NCBI RefSeq assembly: GCF_000364165.2
Contig: NZ_CP097810.1
Span: 2,606,130 to 2,670,129 of the forward strand
Reading direction: 5' to 3'
DNA length: 64,000 nt
From: Clostridium sp. MD294
Lineage (GTDB): Bacteria > Bacillota > Clostridia > Lachnospirales > Anaerotignaceae
Part shown: one piece after another, positions 1 through 9,962 of the stretch
How positions within the stretch are numbered: position 1 is the stretch's first letter
Layout of the letters: each line of letters starts with the position of its first letter
The notes under the pieces: model-generated
What the model saw: only the letters and a program-made list of their open reading frames with translations
What the model was told of the DNA's origin: nothing
Databases searched by the model: none
Translations under genes and position numbers: made by a program

Positions 1-3000
1 ATTTCAAATGATGTATTAAGAAATATAGAAAAAACAGTCAAAACAGTTGAAAAATCTATTGCAATATCTCAAAAAAAAGAATATAATCAATATAAAGAAC
101 AATTTAACACTTTAAAGCGTGAAACTGAAATAAAAGAAGGGAGTTTTGAAAATGGCAGAACTGAATTATATCAAAGTGGGAGATTACCTCATACCAGATT
201 TGGAGATGGACAACGAGGAGGACGACAGGGAACTGGGCAAATACGGCTTGATGAGGGGAGAATATCTCAAAAAGACAAACAGGGGCAAATACAACTCCAT
301 GCTTCTAATGGACAAACTTTGGAATTACCTTCTGGAAGTAGACGAAACAGCACAACAGTACGAGGACAATCTGATAGAAGAAATGATGAAAACAGAGGGC
401 GTAACAGAGAAATTGAAAGCCGAAAATCAAATGGAATGGGTACAGAAAATGAACAACATTCGTCAGAGAGCGGAGGAAATCGTCAGACAGGAAATGATAT
501 ACATTTAGAACAATCTAAAAATGGAAAGGAACAAAGAGGAAGCCAAAAACTTCCTCAATTTATACACAGTTATCCCAAAGAAATTGTATTAGGCTGTTTA
601 GAACAGAGTGTGTTTTTAAAAAAGGATTGGCAAGAAATTGTAGAATACTTTCAATACCATACAGAAGAAAGTGAAAGAACGGAATTTATTAAGACAGTAT
701 ACAAAAATGAAACATTACAAACAGACATCAATAGTGTGCAAATTGGTTTTGAATATCATCAAAATGGGCTATTCTATTGGAGTGAAAACAAAAACAATAA
801 AATTTCTCAATCTCTTTTGCCATGGGATTTTATACAAAAGGCAGTTTCACTCATATTAAAATATCAAATAAAAAATCGTGATATTACTAACATAGAACAG
901 CAAACAAAAAATATAGAAAAAGCAGAACAACAACAAAGTTCTGCTTTTTTTGTTGCAGAAAAAAATGTAGAACAAATGACTCTTGATATACTATCATCGC
1001 AAGAGTATCAAATATCCACTGAAGAAACAGAGCAATTGCAAGCATTGTATATACAGCAGCAGGAAGAAAAAAACGAGCCTTTACAACAGTCTAATACAGA
1101 AGAAAACAATAAAAATAATAATGATATTTTAGAGCCACAACAACAAGTATATGAAATATCTACTGAAGAAACAGAGCAACCGCAAACATTGTATGTACAA
1201 CACCAACAGGAAAATAATGAGCCTTTACAACAACATGACATAAAGCAATCTAATGAAGAAAATAACGAAAGCAACACCATTTTACAACCACAACAATCAC
1301 AAATACATAAAATACCCATTGAAGAAACAGAGCAATCACAAACGTTGTATATACAACCTCTACAGCAAAAATCAGAACAGTTATTACAATATGATGACTT
1401 AAAACAAAAATATACTGATTATTTCATTGGTGTGGATATAGAAGGATTTTATCAATTTTATGGAAAAGATGCTGAAAGTATTGCTGAACAGTTAGATAGA
1501 GAAACCATTCAAAATATAGAAGAAAGTATTGCTTTAAAAACACCTTTATCATTAGACGAAGTAAAAATAGTATTACAAAAACAAAAAATACTTTTGACAG
1601 ATAAAAAAGAATATATTCCTTTGATAAATGAAATTGAAATAGATAATCAATTATTCAAATGGGATAGCATTGATTTTAAAAGCGGAACAATTAGTTTGCT
1701 TGATACACAAGTAAAAGGCTGGTTTCCTCTATTCAGAAATGAGAAAATTTCTTTTGTTAGAGAACAAATAGAAAACCAATTTAAAAAAGTTGAAGAAAAA
1801 CAAACTGTTAATAATATAGGAACACAACAAAAACAAAAAACAGAAAATATAAATTTTCATATTACTGATGATTTTAGCATTTCAGGAGGCAAAAAAACAA
1901 AATATCAGCAAAATGTAGCAGCAATTCATTTATTGAAAGAATTAGAAACAGAAAATAAACTTGCAAATACAGAACAACAACAAATTCTCTCTAAGTATGT
2001 TGGCTGGGGAGGACTTGTTGAAGCATTTGACAGTCAAAATGGAAAATGGGCAAAAGAATATGCAGAATTAAAAGAGTTACTTTCACCAGAAGAATATAAA
2101 CTAGCAAAAGCAAGTACATTAAATGCCCATTATACCAATACTGTTGTAATAAAAGCAATGTATCAAGCCATTGAAAATATGGATTTACCATTCAAAAATG
2201 TGTTAGAGCCTTCTTGTGGTATTGGTAACTTTTTTGGGCTTGCTCCTCAAAGTTTGAAAGATGTTTCTATGTATGGTGTAGAGTTGGACAGTATAACAGG
2301 CAGAATTGCAAAACAACTTTATCAAAAGGCAAATATTACAATAAATGGTTTTGAAAAAACAAATTTTGAAGATAACTTTTTTGATATAGCAATAGGTAAT
2401 GTACCTTTTGGCAGTTATAAAGTCATGGATAAAAAGTATGATAAACACAACTTTTTGATACATGACTATTTTTTTGCCAAAACATTAGATAAGGTAAAAA
2501 CAGGTGGTATTATTGCATTTATCACAAGTAAAGGAACATTAGACAAAGAAAATGATAGTGTACGAAAGTATTTATCAGAAAGAGCAGATTTGTTAGGGGC
2601 AATTAGATTGCCTAACAATGCTTTTTTTGAAAATGCAGGTACAGAAGTGACAACAGACATATTATTTTTGCAAAAAAGAGAAACACCGCTAGAAAAACAA
2701 CCAAGTTGGGTACAGATAGGAACATTGGAAAATGGTATTACAGTAAACAATTATTTTGTAGAAAATCCACATATGATATTGGGGCAAATGGTTTATTGGA
2801 ATAATATGTATGGCAATGAAAAAGAAACTGCTTGTATTCCTATTGATGGTGCAATATTAGAACAACAATTAAAACAAGCAATGACACATATTTCTTTGCC
2901 TAACAAAACATTATTTCAAACAGTTGAAATAGAAGAATTAGAAGAAGAAATTGAAACATTACCTGCTGATGAAAGTGTTAGAAATTTTAGTTATACAATC

Positions 3001-5319
3001 GTGGAAGGAAAAGAAGATATTTTTTTCAGAGAAAATCACTTGATGTATGCTGTTCCATTAAAAGATACTGAAAAAGAAAGAGTAAAAGGGCTTTTAGAAA
3101 TCAGAGATAGTACAAGAAAATTGATTGACTTGCAATTAAATGGAGAAAATGAGCAAGAAATTCAATCAGAACAACAGCATTTAAACCATATTTACGATAT
3201 TTTTTATAAAAAATATGGTGTTATCAATGGCAAGGTAAATAAAAAATTATTTCAAAAAGACTCCTCTTATCCCCTACTCTGTTCTTTGGAAATCATTGAC
3301 GAATATGGAAAACTGGAAAGAAAAGCAGATATGTTTACCAAAAGAACTATACAAAAATATGAGCCAATTACTCATGTAGATACTGCCATAGACGCACTTG
3401 CAGTATCTATATCAGAAAAGGCTTGTATAGATATTGGTTTCATGGCGAGTTTGATGGGTGGAAGTGAAAAAATAGAACAAGTAATAAACGATTTAAAGGG
3501 AATTATATTTAAAACACCTCAAAGTGGTACAATATCAGAAAATAAATATGTTGGCTGGCAAACAGCAGATGAATATTTGTCTGGCAATGTCAGAAGGAAA
3601 TTAAAGCAGGCACAAAAAATGGCTGAATTATATCCCGAATTTGAAAGCAATGTGACAGCATTGGAAAAAGTACAACCAAAAGATTTAGAAGTGTCAGAAA
3701 TTGAAGTGCGTATTGCTACATCATGGATAGAGCCAGAATATTATAAACAGTTCTTATTTGAATTGCTTGAAACACCCATGTACAAAACGTTTGATATTGA
3801 TGTAATGTATTCCAGTGTTACAAATACGTGGAATATCAAAGGAAAAAGCGTAGATTCTAACAATACTCATGCTACTGTAACATATGGTACAACTAGAATA
3901 AGTGCCTATACCATATTTGAAAAAACACTCAATCAACAAGACATTAAAATATATGACACAATAAGAGAGAATGATGGAGAGAAAAAAGTATTAAATACCA
4001 AAGAAACTACCATTGCCCAACAAAAACAGGAAGCAATGGAGCAGGCATTTCAAGAATGGATATGGAATGACCCTGAAAGACGAAGAACACTTTGCGAAAA
4101 ATATAATAGAATATTCAATTCTACTGTACCACGAGAATATGATGGCAGTCATATTACTTTTGTAGGAATGAACCCTGAAATTACATTGCAGCCACACCAA
4201 AAAAATGGTGTGGCTCGTGTACTTTATGGACAAAATACACTACTCGCCTACTGTGTAGGAGCAGGGAAAACGTACACGATGGCAGCGGCAGCAATGGAAA
4301 GCAAAAGATTGGGGCTTTGTCAAAAAAGTATGTTTGTTGTACCTAATCATTTAACAGAACAATGGGGCAGAGAATTTTTACAACTCTATACAGGTGCAAA
4401 TATATTAGTTGCAACAAAAAAAGATTTTGAACCGCTCAACAGAAAAAAGTTTTGTTCTCGTATTGCTACCGGAGAATATGACGCTGTTATTATAGGACAT
4501 ACACAGTTTGAAAAAATTCCTCTATCAAAACAAAGGCAAAAGCAAAATATACAACAGCAATTAGACGATATAGAAAACGGTATAAAAGAATTAACAGCTG
4601 AAAGAGCAGAACGCTTTCAAATAAAACAGTTAGAAAAAACCAAAAAAAATTTAGAAGCAAAATTAGAAAAATTAAATGATGATACTAAAAAAGATGATGT
4701 GATTACATTTGAAGAATTGGGCATTGACAGGTTATTTGTTGATGAAAGTCATAACTATAAGAACCTTTTTTTATATACAAAAATGAGAAATGTAGCAGGA
4801 ATTTCTCAAACAGAGGCACAAAAATCAAGTGATATGTATGCGAAATGTCACTATTTAGATGAAATAACAGAAGGCAAAGGCATTACATTTGCAACAGGAA
4901 CGCCTATATCGAATTCCATAACGGAATTATACACTATGATGAAATATTTGCAATATGATATGTTAGAACAGAATAACATGACATTTTTTGATTGCTGGGC
5001 AGCAGACTTTGGAGAAAAAGTAACTGCACTGGAAATTGCTCCAGAAGGAACGGGATTTCGTTTCAAAACCCGTTTTGCAAGATTTTATAACCTTCCTGAA
5101 TTGATGAATTTGTGGAAAGAAGCGACAGACATACAAACAGCGGATATGCTAAAACTTCCTGTTCCAGAAGTGGAATATATTACAGTGCAGACAGAGCCAA
5201 GTCAAATACAAAAAGATAAGGATTATACCCTTTCTACTATAAAAGAACCGCAAAAAAAAGGCAAACAATATACAGAATGGAAAGCAAAAAAAGAAAGATG
5301 GAAAAGGTGCAGCTTATGA
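1..5319 (+). pseudogene. ICE SNF2-type helicase / DNA methylase-like giant protein, 3' truncated
   Basis: Frame 1 is open from the first base, so the true start lies left of the window. An N-terminal linker rich in Gly, Arg and Gln is followed by Gln-rich repeats, then a methylase-like motif (LEPSCGIGNFFG near 2205-2240) with an NPPF-like IGNVPFGSY near 2394-2420. A helicase domain follows: GAGKT near 4258-4272, DESH near 4741-4752 and ATGTPISN near 4888-4911. This is the large helicase/methylase protein carried by many clostridial conjugative elements. Family members continue into a helicase C-terminal domain. Here the homologous sequence stops around 5212-5226 and the frame runs into relaxase sequence until the stop at 5317-5319, so the helicase is probably dead. 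The identity is well supported; the exact breakpoint is approximate. Confidence 0.8.
152..508 (+). CDS. tnpV: TnpV-family transposon protein, overprinted inside the helicase gene
   Basis: A 118-residue protein beginning MAELNYIKVGDYLIPDL and containing EGVTEKLKAENQMEWV and MNNIRQRAEEIV, which are hallmark TnpV segments. The ATG at 152 follows a good AAGGGAG ribosome site at 137-143. It is read one frame away from the giant helicase gene and coincides with that protein's low-complexity Gly/Arg/Gln linker. TnpV occurs in Tn4451-like elements and its biochemical role is unknown. Because the TnpV sequence is conserved while the overlapping helicase segment looks disordered, both frames are probably coding. 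The small charged protein has no signal peptide or membrane segment. Confidence 0.8.
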   Translation: MAELNYIKVGDYLIPDLEMDNEEDDRELGKYGLMRGEYLKKTNRGKYNSMLLMDKLWNYLLEVDETAQQYEDNLIEEMMKTEGVTEKLKAENQMEWVQKMNNIRQRAEEIVRQEMIYI

Positions 5320-5830
5320 ACAATGGGCAAAAATATTTAATGTAAAACAGGCAGCAAATACCGTAAATTTTTTAACAGAAAACAATATAAATTATCAGAC
5401 ATTAGAGCAACAAGTACAGAATAGTACAGAGCAATTTAATGAAATATCTGACCAATTAAAGCAAAAGGAAAAACAGATAAAAAAGGTTTTAGAGTTAAAG
5501 ACGAACATCATTTATTACGCTAGAACCATTGATATTTATAAGCAATATCAGAAAGCAAAAGACAAACAAAATTTTCAAAAAGAACATAGTGAGGACATCA
5601 TAAAGCACGAAAAAGCAAAAGCATTTTTTGAAAAAACCAATCAAAAAAAGCTGCCAAAAGTAAAGGAATTACAGCAACAATATCAAAATTTATTAGCAGA
5701 AAAACAACAGCTTTATCAACAATATACAATAGCAAAAAAGGAAATGCTGGAGTATCAAACAGCAAAGCAAAACATGGATAAACTGCTTCAAACCAAACAA
5801 AAAAGCTCAGAAAAAGACCAAGAAATATAA
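5212..5830 (+). pseudogene. MobA/MobP-type relaxase remnant with internal deletion
   Basis: After the helicase breaks off, the reading resembles the middle of a relaxase (IKEPQKKGKQYTEWKAKKE). It then shifts frame near 5297-5300 into DGKGAAYEQWAKIFNVKQAA and a Lys/Gln-rich coiled-coil tail ending at 5830. The intact relaxase at 50885-52231 has the same segments far apart (KGKKYAEWDAERKG and SKGYEQWAKIHNLKQAEKTLNF). So at least two deletions are seen: one joining helicase to relaxase, and one removing the relaxase middle with a frame change. The nuclease end, including its HxHxH-type motif, is missing, so this copy cannot nick DNA. Confidence 0.75.
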
Positions 5831-5835
5831 AAAAT

Positions 5836-5872
5836 GGGAAAACAATTTGATGTTGTTTTCCCTCTTTTTTTA
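5836..5872 (+). terminator. Intrinsic terminator after relaxase remnant
   Basis: A perfect 10-bp stem, GGGAAAACAA with TTGTTTTCCC, has a 7-base loop and is followed by a T-rich run. It sits six bases after the relaxase remnant's stop codon. Confidence 0.85.
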
Positions 5873-5890
5873 TTTGCGTTTTTTGTTTTT

Positions 5891-6003
5891 AGCCACGCCG
5901 AAGGCGTTTTGCAAATTTCAAAAAAATTTGCATTTGGGGTTTGGGGGAACACCAACAAGCAAGGAAAGGGATATCCCTTTCCCCTGCTTGCAATCATTGC
6001 AGA
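5891..6003 (-). repeat. oriT-like dispersed repeat, copy A
   Basis: Read on the minus strand this matches copies at 26989-27094 and 37552-37710. It contains the perfect palindrome GGAAAGGGATATCCCTTTCC (5963-5982) flanked by CAAGCA/TGCTTG arms, then GCTTGTTGG, CCCCAAACCCC, an AT-rich GCAAAT/ATTTGC hairpin and an ACGCC/GGCGT hairpin. The region upstream of mobC at 50455-50543 has the same order (palindrome, GCTTGTTGG, CCCAAACCC), which suggests an origin-of-transfer relative. Copy A points away from the relaxase remnant, so it may be displaced. From 6004 to about 6190 only AT-rich sequence was seen. Confidence 0.6.
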
Positions 6004-6192
6004 AATGATTTTATATACCAATTTTTAATATTTCCATAGTTTTTCTAATAGATTACTTAGCTTAAAAAGTGATTAGAAAAATTTTAGTTATATTCTTAAA
6101 AAATAGATTTTATTAAGTTCAATAAATCAACTACTTTTATTTCTTAATAAGATACAAAAAAATTCAAAAATATAAATTTTTTTCAAAATTTA

Positions 6193-6223
6193 GTTGCTAA
6201 AATAACGCCACATTCATCTTTAC
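6193..6223 (+). promoter_or_regulatory. Class A promoter upstream of sigma-factor remnant
   Basis: GTTGCTA (6193-6199), 18-base spacer, then CTTTAC (6218-6223), preceded by AAATTTA. The same architecture precedes the leaderless genes at 7530, 12222, 17746 (minus) and 18975. Its position before the sigma remnant suggests autoregulation as in tcdR, which is an inference. Confidence 0.5.
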
Positions 6224-6284
6224 CAGTTAAAGAAAAAATTCCTAGCAGAAATGGACTGGTGAGATGAATATGTAAGTAAAAAGT

Positions 6285-6831
6285 TTGTACAATTGTATTG
6301 TAAAAGCGAAAAATAATGATAAAGAAAGTATGCTTGCATTGTGCCAAAAATTTGAACTATTGCTAAAAAAGTATAGTTGGCTTTTATCTTATGAAGATGC
6401 TTACAACGATTTAATGGAAACATTTTTACATATTATCATAAAAATTCCTATAGAGAAAAAACAGTTTTATGAAGATAAATACACTTTATCTTATATCAAA
6501 AATTCTATTTACCATGAATTATACAGTTAAACAAAAAACTGGAAGAATATGAAAATAAAATTTGTTTTTTAAAAGAGGAAACCGCATTTGATAATATTTT
6601 AATCGATGAAAGTTTCAATGATTCTGTAAAAGATATATTATTTTTTATAGATATAAAACAGTACTTAACAAAAAAGAATGGATATTATTAAAATTAAAAA
6701 TAGTAAATGGATTTTCGGATGGAGAAATTGCCGCAATGTTGGGTGTATCAAGACAAGCTGTAAATAAACAGATAAACAAAATCAAGAAAAAACTAAAAAC
6801 AATCTCAGATTTTAAAGAAAAAAGCTATTAA
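6285..6831 (+). pseudogene. TcdR/UviA-like RNA polymerase sigma factor, frameshifted
   Basis: Three reading frames joined end to end give one sigma-like protein. The first piece holds KNNDKESMLALCQKFELLL and a YEDAYNDLMETFLHIII segment typical of region 2. A shift near 6527 leads to LNKKLEEYENKICFLKEE. A second shift in an A6 run at 6670-6675 leads to the region 4 helix-turn-helix FSDGEIAAMLGVSRQAVNKQINKIKKK. The first piece appears to begin at a TTG, so the N terminus may also be damaged. The intact gene at 44337-44846 has the same layout. Such group 5-like sigma factors drive clostridial toxin and bacteriocin genes. Both shifts are near A-rich runs, so assembly error is possible. Confidence 0.65.
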
Positions 6832-6910
6832 TTTGAGGAGGTGATGAAAACATTTTTTATATAATTTTTTAGAAAAAAGTTGCAAATAAAGAAACAGGAG
6901 GTGAAGCAAA

Positions 6911-7315
6911 ATGACAACGAATGAAACGGAACTACTTAACAACATGATTCAAAAAACAGATAGTATATTGATTATTTTCTTTATATTAATGATGATGGCT
7001 TGTATCTTAGTGTTGATACCATTTTATAAAATCGTATCTAAAAATAAAGCAGATAAGGAAGAAACAGAAGCTGCAAGACTGGATAAATATATGCAGAGAG
7101 AATCTGAATTGCTAGAAGTCATTACAAAAAATACAGAAGTAATTTCAGAGTTAAAAGCACTTTTTGAAGCAACTATACATAATTTTTCAGCGTCAAATGA
7201 TAAATTAAATGAGCGCTTTACTGCTGTTGATGATAAAGTAGACAAAGTAGTTACACAAGTAAATGTTTTGGATACTAAAGTTGACCAGTTAAGAAAAAAA
7301 GATTTAGAAAAATAA
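6911..7315 (+). CDS. Holin-like membrane protein with coiled-coil tail (BhlA/UviB-like architecture)
   Basis: A 134-residue protein with a perfect AGGAGGTGA ribosome site before the ATG. A short polar start is followed by one hydrophobic helix at about residues 19-38 and a basic stop (KIVSKNKADK). The rest is a long charged, heptad-rich coiled coil ending VDKVVTQVNVLDTKVDQLRKKD. One N-terminal membrane helix plus a cytoplasmic coiled coil is the layout of BhlA/UviB-like holin proteins and of phage XhlA proteins. It follows the sigma remnant by about 80 bases, the same order as uviA-uviB and near the tcdR/tcdE arrangement. A role in releasing the leaderless proteins encoded downstream is an inference. 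It could instead be a membrane-anchored adaptor. Confidence 0.6.
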   Translation: MTTNETELLNNMIQKTDSILIIFFILMMMACILVLIPFYKIVSKNKADKEETEAARLDKYMQRESELLEVITKNTEVISELKALFEATIHNFSASNDKLNERFTAVDDKVDKVVTQVNVLDTKVDQLRKKDLEK

Positions 7316-7323
7316 AAATTTAA

Positions 7324-7370
7324 GTTTACAAATTTGTCCTTTTTTCTTCTTTCTAGTATATAACCGGTTA
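7324..7370 (+). promoter_or_regulatory. Class A promoter with AACCGGTT operator, first tandem copy
   Basis: GTTTACA (7324-7330), 18-base spacer, CTTTCT (7349-7354), then the palindrome TAACCGGTTA (7361-7370). TTTACA matches the -35 reported for TcdR/BotR-type sigma factors. About 116 bases downstream the whole unit is repeated, with the same 13-base step from -10 start to AACCGGTT start. Confidence 0.55.
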
Positions 7371-7439
7371 CAAAACAGAGAAATTATTTTGATACTTAAA
7401 ATTTTAAATCAAAAAATTTTTAAAAAATTTAAAATTTAG

Positions 7440-7487
7440 GTTTACAAAATCAATTTTTATTTCTCTTTATATAGCGTAACCGGTTAT
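7440..7487 (+). promoter_or_regulatory. Class A promoter with AACCGGTT operator, second tandem copy
   Basis: GTTTACA (7440-7446), 18-base spacer, CTTTATATAG from 7465, then GTAACCGGTTAT (7476-7487). TTTACA with CTCTTTATA strongly resembles TcdR-dependent toxin promoters. The palindrome falls at about the transcription start, a position suited to a repressor. Confidence 0.6.
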
Positions 7488-7529
7488 AAAAAGAAATTTT
7501 TAAAAGAAGAAAAAGAAAGGATGATTAAA

Positions 7530-8660
7530 ATGGCTTTTCAATTTTTAACAGGAGAAGCAAATCTTGGAACAGTGAACCTTCCGAGTGGAAGTAACAGCAG
7601 AATTGCTATGAAATTTTCTATGGACACAGACAATCGTTGGATTTATTGCAATTATCCCGAGTACATCACTTCAGACAGTATGTTTGGAGATAGTGATAAA
7701 GGTAATGTATGGATAAATCAAAAAACTGTATCTGCAGGAGATATACAAGTATTTTATTCTCATTATAATGACTATAAAAAAGTAGATAATATTCACTATG
7801 GCATTCAAATTTTTAATCCCAATTCTAGCTCTGTTAAAATTACACCTTCAAATTGTGGGCATGCTAGTGGAGAGTGGAAAGATGTAAATGCAGGTTCATG
7901 GGCGAGATTTTTTAATGGAGCAAGTGATTGCGGCACAACAACAACTAAAACAGTAGCACCCAATGGTTCATTTTGGATTTTAGATAAAGTGATTCCTAAA
8001 GGATGTGCTTTTAGTGGAAATTTAAGATTTCATACTTCTGGAACTGTGATTGTAACAGTATATGCTTTTTTAGACCGCTATAAAATATCTGGTGCTGGTT
8101 CTCAATACCGATATGATGGAACATCTGTACAATATTCTGGATATGGAGCAGGTTATTTTCTGACTGCTGCAGAAATCACACTGAAAGCAAGTGATGTTTT
8201 GAATAATGGAGGAAAATTTTTCCAGACTTGCTATTCTAAGTATCCGAAAAATGCAATGGAAGTAAATGGTAAAGCACAAAGTGATATGGTTCCTATTTAC
8301 ATTGCTGGTACAAATAAAATTGCAGGACCTAGTGAACCTACTCCAAGACATAATGTAGGTAATTGGTGTGTACAATATTATATTCCTTTAAGATTTAATA
8401 ATGATACAAACAGAGATGCTGTATTTAAAGGATACATACAGCCTGGAGAGGGAAACGAAAAGGAAAATTTCTATATCTTGTCTTCTGGCTCCAATAATAC
8501 AGTTTACCAAAGAGTTGGCAGCACTGGAGATAGAACATGGCATTGGACAAATTACACTGTTCCAGCTCACACTACTTCAGCTGTTCAGATATGTCAATTT
8601 ATATTAGGAACAAACAGTACTAAACATGTAAATCATATTTGGAAAGTAGAAAACAAATAA
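7530..8660 (+). CDS. Leaderless exoprotein-like protein of unknown family (376 aa)
   Basis: I do not recognise the family. The ATG at 7530 is preferred because AAAGGA lies eight bases upstream; an in-frame ATG at 7521 leaves no ribosome-site spacing. The protein has no signal peptide or membrane helix. Its composition resembles an extracellular beta-rich protein, with much Ser, Thr, Asn, Gly and Tyr and segments such as WIYCNYPEYITSDSMFG and GSWARFFNGASDCGTT. Several Cys residues could form disulfides. It has its own tandem class A promoter and is followed by a strong bidirectional terminator, so it is a single-gene unit. Gene order suggests export by the holin-like 6911 protein rather than Sec, which is untested. 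Confidence 0.65.
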   Translation: MAFQFLTGEANLGTVNLPSGSNSRIAMKFSMDTDNRWIYCNYPEYITSDSMFGDSDKGNVWINQKTVSAGDIQVFYSHYNDYKKVDNIHYGIQIFNPNSSSVKITPSNCGHASGEWKDVNAGSWARFFNGASDCGTTTTKTVAPNGSFWILDKVIPKGCAFSGNLRFHTSGTVIVTVYAFLDRYKISGAGSQYRYDGTSVQYSGYGAGYFLTAAEITLKASDVLNNGGKFFQTCYSKYPKNAMEVNGKAQSDMVPIYIAGTNKIAGPSEPTPRHNVGNWCVQYYIPLRFNNDTNRDAVFKGYIQPGEGNEKENFYILSSGSNNTVYQRVGSTGDRTWHWTNYTVPAHTTSAVQICQFILGTNSTKHVNHIWKVENK

Positions 8661-8665
8661 CAACC

Positions 8666-8703
8666 AAACCCCTTATGCTATAAAATAGCATAAGGGGTTT
8701 TCT
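8666..8703. terminator. Bidirectional intrinsic terminator
   Basis: A 16-bp stem, AAACCCCTTATGCTAT with its complement, loop of 3 bases, T-rich on the plus side and A-rich on the other. It separates converging genes 7530-8660 (plus) and 8706-9776 (minus). Confidence 0.9.
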
Positions 8704-8705
8704 AT

Positions 8706-9776
8706 TTAAGGGATTACTACTTTGTCAATCAATTTTGTATCTTTTCCGTCAAACCAAATATGTCTATAAGTATAGCTAAATGGTATTCCAATAAATTCTG
8801 CAATATCCTTTTCCTCAATATAAATTTCTCCTCCATAAACAAAAACAGAAAATTCTTTTTCTGGACAATTACTTGATTTTAAAGTAACACTTCCTAGTAT
8901 ATATTGCTGTGGATGTACACAAAGAGGGTCTTTGTCTTCATAAGTATGTAGAGATTGCTTTGTTCCTTTTTCTAAAACAAGCATATTTCCTTCACGTCCT
9001 TTTACTGTTATATCTGCTATTTCTAAGAGTGGTCTTAAATTCATATATTTATTATGTCCATCAGCATCATAGCCAAAATAAAACATATTATTTCCTTCAA
9101 AATCAGAAAAATCAGAAATCATTTCATAATATTGATAAGCGTCTTTATTTCCTGTATAGTTTGATACATAAGGATACTGAATAGAAAGCAAATCTAATGG
9201 AAATATTCCAAAATCTGTTTGAATTTCTTTGCCACCCATCATTGCCTCTATTTCTACGATTCTTTCTTTTGGATGCCAAGCAAAGCGAAAACCATATGCG
9301 GAATAACCATTTGTTCTAAAAGGTCCATAAGATGCTTTGTTAGAGTTAATCTCAGAAATTGCAGATACTTCTATCACTGTTTTACCACCAATATTATAAA
9401 TATGCTCTTTCTCAACAGATTCATCATTGATAGATATTTTTATATCTGTTTCATAAATATTTCCAATGATTTCTCCCGAAGAACCTTTTTTGAGTGATTT
9501 ATATTCAGGAGCAACTTCAGGCATACAACTTGCATTCGCACTTAAGTGTCTTGATTCCTCATGCCATTCCACTTGAAAACCATACTTTTCTAAATCCTCC
9601 ACTACAATTACTGTTTCTCCACCGATGTTATAAGAGGGTATTTTCATACCGTTGAGGTAGGTAACAATGTCTGTTGCATAGATATTCCCAATGACATCAC
9701 CTACTGCAGCATGAGCAACCGTTCCTCCTAACAGAAAACAAAATAATAAAATCATACAGCCTACTAATTTTTTCAT
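8706..9776 (-). CDS. Exported stalk-domain (copper amine oxidase N-domain-like) protein
   Basis: A 356-residue protein with a signal peptide (MKKLVGCMILLFCFLLGG...AHA). The N-terminal half holds two copies of the stalk repeat: DIVTYLNGMKIPSYNIGGETVIVVEDL then ...YNIGGKTVIEVSAI, where an Asn-Gly turn and YNIGG-T-V are diagnostic. The fold is common in Firmicute surface proteins as a spacer or binding module. The C-terminal half is unassigned and seems to hold a further stalk-like YGGEIYIEEKDIAEF segment. AGGAGGAATGTTTT precedes the ATG, identical to the paralog at 15078. The gene faces away from 9963-11066, and both promoters share the class B pattern. Confidence 0.75.
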   Translation of the reverse strand: MKKLVGCMILLFCFLLGGTVAHAAVGDVIGNIYATDIVTYLNGMKIPSYNIGGETVIVVEDLEKYGFQVEWHEESRHLSANASCMPEVAPEYKSLKKGSSGEIIGNIYETDIKISINDESVEKEHIYNIGGKTVIEVSAISEINSNKASYGPFRTNGYSAYGFRFAWHPKERIVEIEAMMGGKEIQTDFGIFPLDLLSIQYPYVSNYTGNKDAYQYYEMISDFSDFEGNNMFYFGYDADGHNKYMNLRPLLEIADITVKGREGNMLVLEKGTKQSLHTYEDKDPLCVHPQQYILGSVTLKSSNCPEKEFSVFVYGGEIYIEEKDIAEFIGIPFSYTYRHIWFDGKDTKLIDKVVIP

Positions 9777-9818
9777 AAAACATTCCTCCTCTATTGATTA
9801 TAAACTTCTTCTATAGAA

Positions 9819-9847
9819 ATAAACAATAAAAAAGCTAAAAATACTAC
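9819..9847 (-). promoter_or_regulatory. Class B promoter for stalk protein 8706-9776
   Basis: On the minus strand: GTAGTA (9847-9842), 17 bases, GTTTAT (9824-9819). The same motif and spacing are upstream of 9963, 13784 and 15078. Confidence 0.5.
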
Positions 9848-9896
9848 AAAATTTTTAGTTGTTTTTAAAAGAATACAAAAAACATTGAAAAAAGTT

Positions 9897-9925
9897 GTAG
9901 TAAAATTACTCATTTTGATGTTTAT
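9897..9925 (+). promoter_or_regulatory. Class B promoter for 9963 operon
   Basis: TTGTAGTA (GTAGTA at 9897-9902), 17 bases, GTTTAT (9920-9925). It diverges from the minus-strand class B promoter about 50 bases away. Confidence 0.5.
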
Positions 9926-9962
9926 TTATAGTATAGAAAAATAAAAAAGGGGAGTGTTATTT

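Noticed and set aside
1008..1319. Cys-rich 103-residue frame on the minus strand
   Set aside because: It is the reverse reading of the Gln-rich repeats (CAA/ACA codons read as TTG/TGT); no ribosome site or family.
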